From the NCBI GenBank assembly GCA_934502885.1, contig CAKSUT010000006.1, forward strand, positions 1 through 64,000: a DNA stretch of 64,000 nucleotides, in the 5' to 3' direction. Under the pieces are notes generated by a model that made no database searches, was not told where the DNA came from, and saw nothing but the letters and a program-made list of their open reading frames with translations. The DNA is from an uncultured Eubacteriales bacterium (GTDB lineage: Bacteria; Bacillota; Clostridia; Oscillospirales; CAG-382). This document shows, piece by piece, positions 1 through 9,206 of this stretch. Within the stretch, counting starts at the first letter, position 1. Each line of letters opens with the position of its first letter. The position numbers and the translations under genes were made by a program.

Positions 1-43
1 TCGCCCATTTCTCGTCTAATACTCATACAATGAACCTCCGCAA

Positions 44-83
44 GTAAAAAAATAGAAGAGCCGCAAGGTTATTCCTTGCGGCT
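44..83 (-). terminator. Rho-independent terminator after tRNA-Pro
   Basis: On the minus strand a 10-bp perfect stem (AGCCGCAAGG with CCTTGCGGCT, 5-nt loop) is followed within a few bases by a run of seven T (46-52). It lies just downstream of the tRNA. Confidence 0.85.
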
Positions 84-110
84 CTCTTGCGGTCAAAACC
101 GCGATTTTGG

Positions 111-183
111 TCGGAATGACAGGGTTCGAACCTGCGACATCGTGGTCCCAAACCACGCGCGCTACCAACTGCGCTACATCCCG
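111..183 (-). tRNA. tRNA-Pro (anticodon TGG)
   Basis: Read on the minus strand, the 7-bp acceptor stem CGGGATG pairs with CATTCCG (one G-T). The T arm carries GGTTCGAACC, and the anticodon stem CGTGG/CCACG encloses loop TTTGGGA, giving anticodon TGG. Discriminator base A is included; no CCA is encoded. It has its own promoter and terminator. Confidence 0.95.
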
Positions 184-199
184 TTTATGTAACGGGATA

Positions 200-228
200 A
201 GTATACCACAACGGCAGGCGGTTGTCAA
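200..228 (-). promoter_or_regulatory. Sigma-A promoter for tRNA-Pro
   Basis: On the minus strand TTGACA (223-228) and TATACT (200-205) are separated by exactly 17 bp, placing the start point a few bases before the tRNA. Confidence 0.85.
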
Positions 229-306
229 TGAGTTTCCCACAAAGTTTACATTTTGCCGCCGCGAAATGTTAAATCACCGCGGCAGGGTGTATATTTTCGC
301 TCGCTT

Positions 307-1581
307 CTACTCCCCCACGCTCACCGACGCCTCGAACACACCGTCCGAGAAGCTATAAACCGCCGCACCGCCGTGCCTTTCGGCGACCTCACGCACGATT
401 GTCAGCCCGAGTCCGTGTTCGCCGTCCTTGGCGTGTTTCTTTGTTGTTGAAAAATCCTCTTTCGGCGGCAGACTGCCGTTGCGCACGTTCACGATTAACT
501 GCCCTGCCCTCGGGAAGACGGAGACACTGACAAAACGCTTATCCTCACCGTCAACCTCAGACGCACCTCTTATTGCGTTGTCGATGAGGTTCGACAAAAT
601 CGTGCAAAGGTCGATGCTCGAAATTGTGAGGCTGTCGAGGTCTGCTATCTTGAACTCGATCTTTACGCCGACCTTATCCGCCTGTGCTTTTTCGTTGAAA
701 AGAAGTGCGTCAACAGCGGCGTTTGAGCAGAAAGTTATGCCTCGGTGGCTCTCAATCTGCTTCGTGAGGTCGTCGATGTAGGCGTCACGCTCCGCTTCGT
801 CCTTTATGCCTTTAATGGTGCTGACGTGGTTGTAGTAGTCGTGGCGAAGCTTGCGGTATTGTTCATACTGCAACTGCAAACGTTTGAAATGCTCGTCCGA
901 GAGCTTCATATGCGCCTCTATCTGCTCAGCTCTTGCCGTCTCCGCGGCACTTGCCTTGACGAGTCTTACCAGTGCTATTCCGAAGCCGACCGATACGCCG
1001 ATGACGGCGAGAAACAGGAGCATTATCGGCGTGGCGTTCAGGCGGTAGTCCCACAGAATTGCGTAAATGATAAATAGCAAGAGAAGCTGAATGAGACCGT
1101 ACATAACGATAAAACGGGACGATTTTTTCTCCAAGGTATCGCTTTTCCGTTTGAGAAATTGGACGTAAGCGAGGAAAAAAATCGGCAGTAAAACCGAATA
1201 CACAAGCAAAAGTCCGTTTCCGAGGAAGTCGTGCGTTTGGTAATAATCGCCGTTTATAATCGAGGTGAACACAAAAGCAATGACGCTTTCGGTTATCCCC
1301 ACAATCGCAACCATTCCGACGTATGTACAAAACTTTTTCCAGAACGGCTCTTTAAACAAGAGTGCAAGAAAGACAAGCGAAACCACCCACTCAAGGGGTG
1401 TGCGCAGAACCATGTTTTCAAACAAAAAGTAGTGCTTCGCCGCCGATAAAGCCATTTTCAACGCATACAGAAAAACAGTCAGTTTTTTGCTGTATCGGGG
1501 AGTAAAAAGCGAAAAAAACACATACGCCTCCAGAAGCATATATATTCCGCCGCCGAATATCAAACCGGTAATTCTGTCCAT
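307..1581 (-). CDS. AgrC/VirS-like GHKL sensor histidine kinase (HPK10 type)
   Basis: This 424-residue membrane kinase probably autophosphorylates on His and passes the signal to a LytTR-type response regulator, as its family does. The first ~200 residues form about six hydrophobic segments. A coiled dimerisation helix follows, with the HPK10 signature LRHDYYNH (His247), then an ATPase domain with N box (SNLIDNAIRGA) and G box (HGLGLTIV). The ATG is preceded by GGAAAGG. No response regulator or peptide-signal gene lies beside it in the window, so it is an orphan here. The partner may lie off the left edge beyond the tRNA. The signal is unknown. Confidence 0.88.
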   Translation of the reverse strand: MDRITGLIFGGGIYMLLEAYVFFSLFTPRYSKKLTVFLYALKMALSAAKHYFLFENMVLRTPLEWVVSLVFLALLFKEPFWKKFCTYVGMVAIVGITESVIAFVFTSIINGDYYQTHDFLGNGLLLVYSVLLPIFFLAYVQFLKRKSDTLEKKSSRFIVMYGLIQLLLLFIIYAILWDYRLNATPIMLLFLAVIGVSVGFGIALVRLVKASAAETARAEQIEAHMKLSDEHFKRLQLQYEQYRKLRHDYYNHVSTIKGIKDEAERDAYIDDLTKQIESHRGITFCSNAAVDALLFNEKAQADKVGVKIEFKIADLDSLTISSIDLCTILSNLIDNAIRGASEVDGEDKRFVSVSVFPRAGQLIVNVRNGSLPPKEDFSTTKKHAKDGEHGLGLTIVREVAERHGGAAVYSFSDGVFEASVSVGE

Positions 1582-1604
1582 AAATTTTCCTTTCCGGCCT
1601 TACA

Positions 1605-1651
1605 AATAAAATGCTCCGATCCTTGCTTTGCGTAGACCGGAGCTTATTTTC
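1605..1651 (-). terminator. Terminator after mrp
   Basis: On the minus strand AATAAGCTCCG pairs with CGGAGCATTTTATT across a ~19-nt loop, and the 3' arm is T-rich. It sits between mrp and the kinase gene. Confidence 0.6.
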
Positions 1652-1678
1652 AGACTTTGAGCGTCCTTTCGGAGCAGA

Positions 1679-2506
1679 TCAGAGCCTCTCTATTGCGGAA
1701 ACGACGGCGTCAAGTGCCGTTACATCCGCTTTCTCGATGCTTCCCGTATCCTCAAGCTCTGCGACAGCGGGATCAATCGGAAGCTTTGCGACGGCGTCTA
1801 TACCGTACTCCTTCGCCATTTCGGCGACGGTCGATTTTCCGAAAATCTCGAGAGTCTTGCCGCAGTCGGGACATTTGAGGTAGCTCATATTCTCGACAAG
1901 TCCGAGAACGGGAATGCTCATCTTCTCCGCCATCTTGACTGCCTTTTTGACGACCATGGAAACAAGCTTCTGAGGCGTGGTGACGATAACCGTACCGTCA
2001 ATCGGAAGCGACTGGAACACCGTCAGAGGAACGTCTCCCGTTCCGGGAGGCATATCGACAAACATATAGTCAACCTCGTTCCAGAGAGCCTCCTGCCAGA
2101 ACTGCTTTACCGCACCGGCAATGAGCGCGCCTCGCCATATAACGGGGTCGTCCTCGTTGGGGAGCATCATGTTTGCAGAAAGAATGCTCACGCCGCCGCA
2201 GGACATCTCAGGGAGCATGAGTCCCGTTTCGTCGGCTCTCACCTTGCCGGTAATGCCGAATGCCTTCGGAATAGAAGGTCCCGTGATATCGGCGTCGAGA
2301 ATCGCCGTGTTGTAGCCCTTTCTCGCCATTGCGACCGCAAGAAGTGAGGTGACCGTGGATTTTCCGACGCCCCCCTTGCCGCTTGCGACTGCGATAACGT
2401 GCTTTACGCTCGACAGCTCATGCAGAGGCGCAAGGAAGCTCTCCTTGTCCTTGGACGCACAGTTTGACGAGCAGGTACTGCAATTATGAGTACAGTTTTC
2501 CGCCAT
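1679..2506 (-). CDS. mrp: Mrp/NBP35-family Fe-S carrier P-loop ATPase
   Basis: 275 residues. The deviant Walker A GKGGVGKST near residue 45 and the MFVDMPPGTGD motif mark the Mrp/NBP35 branch of the ParA/MinD superfamily, which carries Fe-S clusters to client enzymes. The N-terminus has a Cys-rich patch (CTHNCSTCSSNC) and the C-terminal part has CPDCG, matching the CxxC cluster-binding site of the family. I start it at ATG 2506; the in-frame TTG at 2515 is too close to the AAAGGA ribosome site. It is the last gene of the leftward run, after lacZ-like GH42. A role in supplying clusters to the Fe-S oxidoreductases upstream is inference. Confidence 0.92.
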   Translation of the reverse strand: MAENCTHNCSTCSSNCASKDKESFLAPLHELSSVKHVIAVASGKGGVGKSTVTSLLAVAMARKGYNTAILDADITGPSIPKAFGITGKVRADETGLMLPEMSCGGVSILSANMMLPNEDDPVIWRGALIAGAVKQFWQEALWNEVDYMFVDMPPGTGDVPLTVFQSLPIDGTVIVTTPQKLVSMVVKKAVKMAEKMSIPVLGLVENMSYLKCPDCGKTLEIFGKSTVAEMAKEYGIDAVAKLPIDPAVAELEDTGSIEKADVTALDAVVSAIERL

Positions 2507-2521
2507 TATATTCAAGTCCTT

Positions 2522-4615
2522 TCATCTTTTGTAGATTATTATGCTGTAGGAGGGCATTGTAAAATCCTCGCCGACCTTATTTCCCGTGAGAATATCGACG
2601 TATTTTTCGCCGCCGTCGATATGCACTTTCTTTTCGTCCTCGGTCATATTCATGACAAAGACATACTCGCTCTTTTCGTCGGCACGGAAAGTTGCCTCGA
2701 CTCCCTCGGGAAGTCCCTCGAGTGTGCGGGACACGCCTGCTTCGGCGATAATGCCGTCGTAAATTCTGCGAAGCTCCTTCTCGGGAAGCTCTGCCGCTAT
2801 GTAGTATGCACGACCCTTGCCGTACTCATTCACGGTGACGGCAGGCATACCGGCATAAAATTCCGTCGTGTACCGTGCAATCGCCTTTGCGCCCTCGAGA
2901 TGTACAAGCTCGGCAAAGGTGGAGGCTTCCGTATTGTCCGTGAGTCCTATGTTGTTGTCAAGATACTCCACGCCGACTCTGTCGTTCGGGTAAAGTGCGT
3001 CGCATTCCTCGTTCCATATACCGAACACCTTCTTCAGCTCATCAGCCGGAAGTCCCTCCATATAGTGAAGTCCCGTGTCTCCGACGTATGCCGAAAGATA
3101 GGTCATAACGACCGTACCGCCGTTTACGACGAACTTTTCAAGCTTCGCAACGGTGTCTTTCTTCATGAGATAGAGCATGGGAACAACGATAAGCTTGTAA
3201 CTCGAAAAATCGTCGGCGACGGGGAGAACGTCGACATTCACGCTTCCCTTGGTGAACATACCGTAGTGAGTGAAGAGGGTTTCGACGTAGCGGTCGTTCT
3301 TCTTAATGTTATTGTAGCCCTGCTTCACGTCGAGCATATTTCTGTTGTCGATATCGTAAAGCACTGCGACCTCACTCGGCGTACAGGTACCTACTATATC
3401 GTCAAGCTTTGCGAGAGCTTCTCCGACCGACACGACATCGTGAAAGACTCTTGTTTTGAGGTTAAGCTCGTGACCGACGTGGTCTATAACCGCACCGTGG
3501 AGCATTTCGGACGCACCTCTCGACTTTCTGAGCTGGAAGTACTGAACCGAATCCGCACCGTGAGCAACTCCGTGGAGCGACGAGAGAAGATGAAGTCCGG
3601 GGCGCTTGAGCTTGTTTATGCTCTTCCAGTTTACGGCACTCGGGGTTGACTCCATCACAAGGAAGGGCTTCTTCCGGAGCGTGCGGAAAAAGTCATGATT
3701 GAATGCGGCTCTCGTGAACGCCTTTGTGTCGTCCCTGCCGTTTGCGCCGAACTCGGGGTAGTTGTCCCACGACATAACGTCGAGCTTGTCACGCATTTCG
3801 GCGTAATCGAGTCCCTGATACATATCCATGTAGTTTGCGGTGACGGGGACATCGGGAGTAATCGACTTTACGGTGTCGAACTCCATATTCATATATTCGT
3901 TTGTCTTAAAGGTAACGAATCTGTGCCAGTCGAGGTCAAGACCGTGAATTGCCATTTCTCCTATGGGACTCGGAGGGTCAATCTGCTCAAAGCTTGTGAA
4001 CGCATGACTCCAGAACCGGGTCCACCATGCGGTGTTGAGAGCGTTTATATCACCGCGGTATCTTTCGCGAAGCCAGCTTCTGAACGCCGCCTTGCAGTTA
4101 TCGCAGAAGCATTCGCCGCCGTACTCGTTGTTAAGATGCCACATCATGAGTCCGGGGTGATCCTTGTATCTCTCGGCGAGCTTTGTGATAATACCCTTGG
4201 AAAGCTCGCGATACTTGAGAGAGGTGTAGCAGTGGTTGTGACGTCTGCCGTGTGTCGCCTTGACTCCGCAGTTGTCGGTTCTCATCGCCTCGGGGTACTT
4301 TGCGTCAAGCCATGCGGGTCTTGCGCCTGTGGGCGTTGCGAGAATCGTGTATATGCCGTTCTCATAGAGAGTGTCAAGCGTCTTGTCGAGCCACTCGAAA
4401 TTGTACACGCCCTCCTCGGGTTCAACCGATGCCCAGCCGAATATGCAGACCGAAGCGCTGTTGATGCCGGCGACACGGAAAACCTTTGCGTCCTTGGGAA
4501 GAACGTCGGGATCAATCGGAAGCCACTGGTCGGGATTATAGTCGCCGCCGTGGATCATGTGCGGAATCTTTGCGGAGATCGGGGCAAACTTTTTTCTGTC
4601 GTCTCTGTTGTACAT
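2522..4615 (-). CDS. GH42 beta-galactosidase
   Basis: 697 residues, the usual GH42 length. It hydrolyses terminal beta-galactosides by a retaining mechanism. The N-terminal TIM barrel opens with HGGDYNPDQW. The acid/base is Glu164 in HLNNEYGGE and the nucleophile is Glu322 in FLVMESTPS. The CFCDNC motif after the acid/base supplies the Cys residues of the GH42 zinc site. A trimerisation domain and a small beta domain follow. No signal peptide is present, so it acts on imported galactosides. Its ATG follows GAAAGG, and the gene lies between the DUF1667 protein and mrp in the same direction. Confidence 0.95.
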   Translation of the reverse strand: MYNRDDRKKFAPISAKIPHMIHGGDYNPDQWLPIDPDVLPKDAKVFRVAGINSASVCIFGWASVEPEEGVYNFEWLDKTLDTLYENGIYTILATPTGARPAWLDAKYPEAMRTDNCGVKATHGRRHNHCYTSLKYRELSKGIITKLAERYKDHPGLMMWHLNNEYGGECFCDNCKAAFRSWLRERYRGDINALNTAWWTRFWSHAFTSFEQIDPPSPIGEMAIHGLDLDWHRFVTFKTNEYMNMEFDTVKSITPDVPVTANYMDMYQGLDYAEMRDKLDVMSWDNYPEFGANGRDDTKAFTRAAFNHDFFRTLRKKPFLVMESTPSAVNWKSINKLKRPGLHLLSSLHGVAHGADSVQYFQLRKSRGASEMLHGAVIDHVGHELNLKTRVFHDVVSVGEALAKLDDIVGTCTPSEVAVLYDIDNRNMLDVKQGYNNIKKNDRYVETLFTHYGMFTKGSVNVDVLPVADDFSSYKLIVVPMLYLMKKDTVAKLEKFVVNGGTVVMTYLSAYVGDTGLHYMEGLPADELKKVFGIWNEECDALYPNDRVGVEYLDNNIGLTDNTEASTFAELVHLEGAKAIARYTTEFYAGMPAVTVNEYGKGRAYYIAAELPEKELRRIYDGIIAEAGVSRTLEGLPEGVEATFRADEKSEYVFVMNMTEDEKKVHIDGGEKYVDILTGNKVGEDFTMPSYSIIIYKR

Positions 4616-4632
4616 AGTGGTGTAATCCTTTC

Positions 4633-4995
4633 TCAGATTTTCGCTATATCGCGGCAGGCAACGAGGTTCGTTCCCACCTCAATGAAATCCTTTATCAGCA
4701 CGTCGCCGCACTTCACGGGAGCGTCCGCGGCATATGCGTCGGCTTTCTTCATTGCCTCGAAAAGCATATTTTTCGGTATCGGCTTTGAGGTTTTTACCGG
4801 CACAAGGGGCATTTCACCACCATTGACGCGAACCGTCGTCGTAAGCGTTCTCGACGGAGCGACTATTTCGTTTCTCGCGTATGCGTCTCCTCTTTTGCAG
4901 GTGTTTCCCGTGACCGATTTTACCTCTGTTCCCTCGTAATCGACCGTAATTTCACAGCCGACGGGACATACGACGCAGGTAAGAGTTTTCTTCAT
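4633..4995 (-). CDS. DUF1667 protein, partner of GlpA-like dehydrogenase
   Basis: 120 residues. It begins MKKTLTCVVCPVGCEI with CxxCxxxC, has another Cys in GNTCKRGD, and ends with a Cys in CRDIAKI, so a bound metal or Fe-S centre is likely. DUF1667 proteins regularly follow a FAD glycerol-3-phosphate dehydrogenase-like protein and a second FAD/NAD oxidoreductase in anaerobic Firmicutes and Thermotogae, and the same order is seen here. Its exact part in that complex is unproven. Confidence 0.85.
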   Translation of the reverse strand: MKKTLTCVVCPVGCEITVDYEGTEVKSVTGNTCKRGDAYARNEIVAPSRTLTTTVRVNGGEMPLVPVKTSKPIPKNMLFEAMKKADAYAADAPVKCGDVLIKDFIEVGTNLVACRDIAKI

Positions 4996-5008
4996 GCTAC
5001 ATTCCCCC

Positions 5009-6298
5009 TCACTTTTCGCTTATCGAAAAGACAAGCTCGCCGTTCTTTTTCGCCGTTTCGACCGCTTTTTCGTCAAGCGTGAGATGCTCCATTTCACCGG
5101 GAGCGAGTCTCGGCTTCTTCTTGCGGTAGATTACCTCGCCTCCGGAGCGCACCTCAATGTATGCGTTTCTGATGACACTTCCGACTCTGAAGAAGAACTC
5201 CGTATCTGTTGCGAGAGCTTCCTCGGATACCTTTTGAGGAACGATGTATCTCACGCCGTTCTCACCGGAGGTCTTTATCTCTTTGCCGCCGGTTTTGAGC
5301 TTTCCATCAACGTAAAGCGCCGCCGACTTTCCGGCAAGCTCGCTTTCGCCCGAAACGAAGTCTACAAGGTCGTGAACGTGGAGCACGTTTCCGCAGGCGA
5401 ATATGCCGGGGACGCTTGTTTCACGGTAATTGTTTACTACAGCGCCGCTTGTCACGCGGTCCATCTCGATGCCTGCCATTTCGGTAAGCTCGTTTTCCGG
5501 GATGAGTCCGACCGAGAGAAGAAGCGTATCGCAGGGAATATACTCCTCAGTCTCGGCAATAGGCTTCAGATGTTCGTCCACCTTGGCTATCGTCACGCCC
5601 TCGACTCTCTTTTTGCCGTGAATCTTCACAACTGTGTGGGAGAGCTTGAGCGGAATGCCGAAGTCGTCGAGACACTGCGCAATGTTTCTCGCAAGTCCGC
5701 TCGAATACGGCATAAGCTCGCACACGGCTTTAACCGACGCCCCCTCGAGGGTCATGCGGCGTGCCATGATAAGTCCGATATCGCCCGAACCGAGGATAAC
5801 CACCTCACGACCCGGCATATATCCCTCAATGTTGATAAATCTCTGCGCAGTCCCGGCAGTATACACTCCGGCAGGTCTTGTACCGGGGGTGTTGAGTGCT
5901 CCTCTCGGTCTTTCACGGCAGCCCATTGCAAGTATCACCGCTTCCGCACGGAGCTTCACAAGACCGTCGCGCGGTGAAACGTAGGTCACGGTCTTATCAC
6001 GCCCGACAGACAGTGTCATAGCGTCGGTGACATAGGGAATACCGGCGTCCTTTACCTTGTTTATATATCTGAGCGCATACTCGGGACCCGAAAGCTCTTC
6101 TCCGAACATATGCAGGCCGAAGCCGGCGTGTATGCACTGATTGAGTATGCCTCCGAGATAGGAATCACGCTCGATTATGAGTATATCAGACGGCTTCACG
6201 CCGCCCTCGACCGCGCCGAGAGCCGCAGCAAGTCCGGCAGGTCCGCCGCCTATTATCGCTATTTTTACGTTCTTTTCGGCAGCTTCGCAGTTTTTCAT
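5009..6298 (-). CDS. FAD/NAD(P)-dependent oxidoreductase of GlpA-like complex
   Basis: 429 residues. An N-terminal FAD-binding motif IAIIGGGPAGLAAA is followed by CxxC-free pyridine-nucleotide disulfide reductase folds, an NAD-binding GSGDIGLIMARR, and a second FAD contact GIFACGNVLHVHDLVD. The ATG at 6298 is chosen because AAGGAGG lies 9 bases upstream; the longer reading has no ribosome site. The start falls one base after the stop of the GlpA-like gene, implying translational coupling. It probably moves electrons between the dehydrogenase and NAD or another carrier. Confidence 0.88.
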   Translation of the reverse strand: MKNCEAAEKNVKIAIIGGGPAGLAAALGAVEGGVKPSDILIIERDSYLGGILNQCIHAGFGLHMFGEELSGPEYALRYINKVKDAGIPYVTDAMTLSVGRDKTVTYVSPRDGLVKLRAEAVILAMGCRERPRGALNTPGTRPAGVYTAGTAQRFINIEGYMPGREVVILGSGDIGLIMARRMTLEGASVKAVCELMPYSSGLARNIAQCLDDFGIPLKLSHTVVKIHGKKRVEGVTIAKVDEHLKPIAETEEYIPCDTLLLSVGLIPENELTEMAGIEMDRVTSGAVVNNYRETSVPGIFACGNVLHVHDLVDFVSGESELAGKSAALYVDGKLKTGGKEIKTSGENGVRYIVPQKVSEEALATDTEFFFRVGSVIRNAYIEVRSGGEVIYRKKKPRLAPGEMEHLTLDEKAVETAKKNGELVFSISEK

Positions 6299-6299
6299 G

Positions 6300-7742
6300 T
6301 CAATTGCCCTCCTTCGTCTTGCCGACAAGAAGGTCTGAGCCTTTGCCGTCCTTTGTTATTTCCGTGAGCGGCACGCCGAGTTCACGCGAAAGTATCTCCG
6401 CCACTCTCGGCATACAGAAGCCGCCCTGACATCTTCCGAGTCCGGCTCTTGCGCGTCTCTTTACTCCGTCAACCGTCTTTGCGCCCATGGGACGGCGTAT
6501 TGCGTCGATTATCTCACCCTCCGTCACAGTCTCGCAGCGGCAGATTATCTTTGCGTAGGAGGGATTTTCCTTTATGAGAGCAGCTCTTTCTTCGTCGTTC
6601 ATCTCACGGAAGCGCACCACTCTCTGCCTTGTCGGACAGAAGCTTTCGTTCTTTTCGAGGCGAAGTCCCATTTCCGAGAGAAGCTCTGCCGCATATTCGG
6701 CAGTTGCCGGAGACGAGGCAAGTCCCGGTGACTCGATACCGGCAAGATGAAGCACGCCTTTCATGTGAGACGACTTCTTTATTACAAAGTCTCTGCCTGC
6801 GGGAGTGGGACGCACTCCTGCAAACGAGGTTATCGTCTTTCTCGACGGAAGCGGAAGCGACACAAGTCTTGCGCCATTTTTCGCTATATCGGCAAGTCCC
6901 TCGGCGGTTGTTGCGGTGTCCTCTTTGTCGGTGCGCTCGGCGTTAGGTCCGACGAGAGTGTTTCGGTCAACCGTCGGTGCGACGAGAACTCCTTTGCCCT
7001 CCTTTGTGGGAGCGGAGAAGAGAACGGTGCGCACAAAGCCGTCGCAGCTCTTGTCGTAGAGCATATATTCGCCCTTTCGGGGAATTATCTCGAAATCGCA
7101 GTCACCGGTGAGCTTTGCGATAGCGTCGGAGTAGAGTCCGGCGGCGTTGACAACGTATCTTGCATAAACCGTCTCTTTTCCGTCGGAGACCTCATAATAT
7201 CCGTCTTTTTCGGTTATCGACGAAACCTCGAAGCCGAATTTTACGTCCGCACCGTTCTGCACGGCGTTCTCGGCGGCGGCTATGGTCAGCTCATACGGAC
7301 ATACTATACCTGCCGTCGGAGCGTAGAGAGCGGCACGTGCGTTTTCGGAGAGGTGAGGCTCTATTTTGCGCATTTCCTCGCCCGACACTATCTTCATTCC
7401 CTTTACGCCGTTTGCGACGCCTCTTTTGTACAGGGTGTCAAGCGCCTTATCGTCCTCCTCGGAAAACGACACGACAAGCGAGCCTGTGTTCTTATAGTGA
7501 ACGTCAAGCTCACGGCAGACCTCGGGCATCATCTCACAGCCTCTCACATTGAGTTTTGCCTTGAGAGTCCCGTTTTCGGCGTCAAAGCCGGCGTGTACTA
7601 TTGCGGAATTTGCCTTCGAGCTTCCGGCACAGGCATCGTCCGCCTTTTCGAGAATACAGACAGAAAGCTTATACTTCGTCAGTTCTCTCGCCGTCATCGA
7701 CCCGGTAACTCCGGCACCGACAATAACTACGTCATAAATCAT
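6300..7742 (-). CDS. FAD-dependent glycerol-3-phosphate dehydrogenase-like protein with BFD [2Fe-2S] domain
   Basis: 480 residues. The N-terminal DAO/GlpA domain has VVIVGAGVTGS and the GlpA/GlpO-like SSKANSAIVHAGFD segment. The C-terminal ~90 residues form a BFD-like [2Fe-2S] domain with CRCETVTEGEI and GRCQGGFC, typical of the anaerobic GlpA architecture. It likely oxidises glycerol 3-phosphate or a similar 2-hydroxy substrate at the membrane or in the cytosol. GGAG precedes the ATG. Neighbouring genes make a GlpABC-like trio, but no glycerol kinase or facilitator is in the window, so the substrate is not certain. Confidence 0.88.
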   Translation of the reverse strand: MIYDVVIVGAGVTGSMTARELTKYKLSVCILEKADDACAGSSKANSAIVHAGFDAENGTLKAKLNVRGCEMMPEVCRELDVHYKNTGSLVVSFSEEDDKALDTLYKRGVANGVKGMKIVSGEEMRKIEPHLSENARAALYAPTAGIVCPYELTIAAAENAVQNGADVKFGFEVSSITEKDGYYEVSDGKETVYARYVVNAAGLYSDAIAKLTGDCDFEIIPRKGEYMLYDKSCDGFVRTVLFSAPTKEGKGVLVAPTVDRNTLVGPNAERTDKEDTATTAEGLADIAKNGARLVSLPLPSRKTITSFAGVRPTPAGRDFVIKKSSHMKGVLHLAGIESPGLASSPATAEYAAELLSEMGLRLEKNESFCPTRQRVVRFREMNDEERAALIKENPSYAKIICRCETVTEGEIIDAIRRPMGAKTVDGVKRRARAGLGRCQGGFCMPRVAEILSRELGVPLTEITKDGKGSDLLVGKTKEGN

Positions 7743-7817
7743 AACTTTTCTCCAATCGTCTTTTTACGCATTTCCGAAGCCTTGCGGCAGAAGTCTCGCC
7801 GAACTACGCTTTTTACG

Positions 7818-9182
7818 TCAGTTTCTGAGACTGTGTATGGGGGCCGGCATTCTTCCGCCTCTGGAGATGAACCTCTCCGGTGAAAATTCATTTACGGGGA
7901 TAATCGGAGCATAGCCGAGAAGTCCGCCGAATTCAACCTTGTCGCCGACCTTTTTGCCGTATGCCGGGATAAGCCTTGCAGCGGTTGTCTTGCCGTTTAT
8001 CATGCCTATTGCCGCTTCGTCGGCTATCATTGCGGATATTGTCTCGGCGGTCGTGTCGCCGGGGATCGCTATCATGTCAAGACCGACCGAGCATACCGAG
8101 GTCATCGCCTCGAGCTTCTCTATCGTGAGAGCTCCCGCGGTAACTGCGTCTATCATGCCCTGATCCTCGGAAACCGGGATAAATGCGCCGGAAAGTCCGC
8201 CGACGTGCGAGGACGCCATTGCGCCGCCCTTTTTAACTGCGTCGTTGAGCATTGCGAGAGCCGCCGTCGTTCCGGGTGCGCCGCACTTTTCAAGTCCCAT
8301 CGCTTCGAGAATGTGAGCGACCGAGTCGCCTATCGCAGGCGTAGGCGCAAGCGAGAGGTCAACGATACCGAAAGGCGTGTCGAGTCTTCTCGACGCCTCG
8401 CAGGCGACAAGCTGACCCATACGAGTTACCTTGAACGCCGTTTTCTTTATTATGTCCGCAAGCTCGGAGAAATTGCAGTCTCCGGCACGTTCAACGGCAC
8501 TTCTTACAACGCCGGGACCGGAAACGCCGACGTTTATCACGCAGTCGGGTTCGCCGACGCCGTGGAATGCGCCTGCCATGAAGGGGTTGTCCTCGGGAAC
8601 GTTTGCGAACACAACGAACTTCGCACAGCCGATAGAGTAGGCGTCTCTTGTGCGATAGGCGAGTTCCTTGACAATTCTGCCGCATCTGAGAACGGCGTCC
8701 ATGTTAATACCGGAGCGTGTCGTTCCGACGTTTACAGAGGAGCAGACTCTCTCTGTCTCGGAAAGAGCTTCGGGAATAGCATCCATGAGAAAGTTATCCG
8801 CCGGAGTTGCGCCCTTTTGCACGAGTGCGGAAAATCCGCCGATAAAATTTATGCCGAGAGTGTGTGCCGCTCTGTCGAGAGTCTTTGCGATGCTGACGTA
8901 ATCCTCGGCGCTGCGGCTTCCTCCCACAAGAGCAATCGGAGTTACCGAAACACGCTTGTTGACTATCGGAATGCCGTATTCCTTCTCTATGTCCTCACCG
9001 ACCGAAACAAGGCGTTCGGCTTTCTTTGTAATCTTGTCGTAGATTCTGTCGCAGAGCGTTTTGTTGTCCTGCGAATAGGGAGCGCAGTCGAGAAGAGAGA
9101 TTCCCATGGTTATGGTTCTCACGTCGAGGTGCTCCTCGTGTATCATGTTTATCGTTTCGAGTATATCGGAAATATTAAGCAT
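7818..9182 (-). CDS. DUF711 / UPF0210 (PFL-like) protein
   Basis: 454 residues, full length for this family. The start MLNISDILETINMI and the run RTITMGISLLDC are typical. The family is related in fold to glycyl radical/ATP-cone folds but has no glycyl radical motif, and its role is not established. It lies 24 bases after a small ACT protein; the ACT-DUF711 pair is conserved across Firmicutes. Confidence 0.93.
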   Translation of the reverse strand: MLNISDILETINMIHEEHLDVRTITMGISLLDCAPYSQDNKTLCDRIYDKITKKAERLVSVGEDIEKEYGIPIVNKRVSVTPIALVGGSRSAEDYVSIAKTLDRAAHTLGINFIGGFSALVQKGATPADNFLMDAIPEALSETERVCSSVNVGTTRSGINMDAVLRCGRIVKELAYRTRDAYSIGCAKFVVFANVPEDNPFMAGAFHGVGEPDCVINVGVSGPGVVRSAVERAGDCNFSELADIIKKTAFKVTRMGQLVACEASRRLDTPFGIVDLSLAPTPAIGDSVAHILEAMGLEKCGAPGTTAALAMLNDAVKKGGAMASSHVGGLSGAFIPVSEDQGMIDAVTAGALTIEKLEAMTSVCSVGLDMIAIPGDTTAETISAMIADEAAIGMINGKTTAARLIPAYGKKVGDKVEFGGLLGYAPIIPVNEFSPERFISRGGRMPAPIHSLRN

Positions 9183-9206
9183 AAGTATTCTCCTTGCCGC
9201 AAATCG

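Noticed and set aside
184..306. Possible terminator for the histidine kinase (TGCCGC/GCGGCA)
   Set aside because: The stem is short, the loop long and there is no T run.
3695..4939. 414-residue plus-strand open frame
   Set aside because: Runs antisense through GH42 and DUF1667 genes, has no motifs or ribosome site, and crosses a real gene boundary.
7818..9182. DUF711 protein as a fifth glycyl radical enzyme
   Set aside because: Despite the 'PFL-like' family name it has no RVxG[FY] radical loop or GRE thiyl-Cys context.
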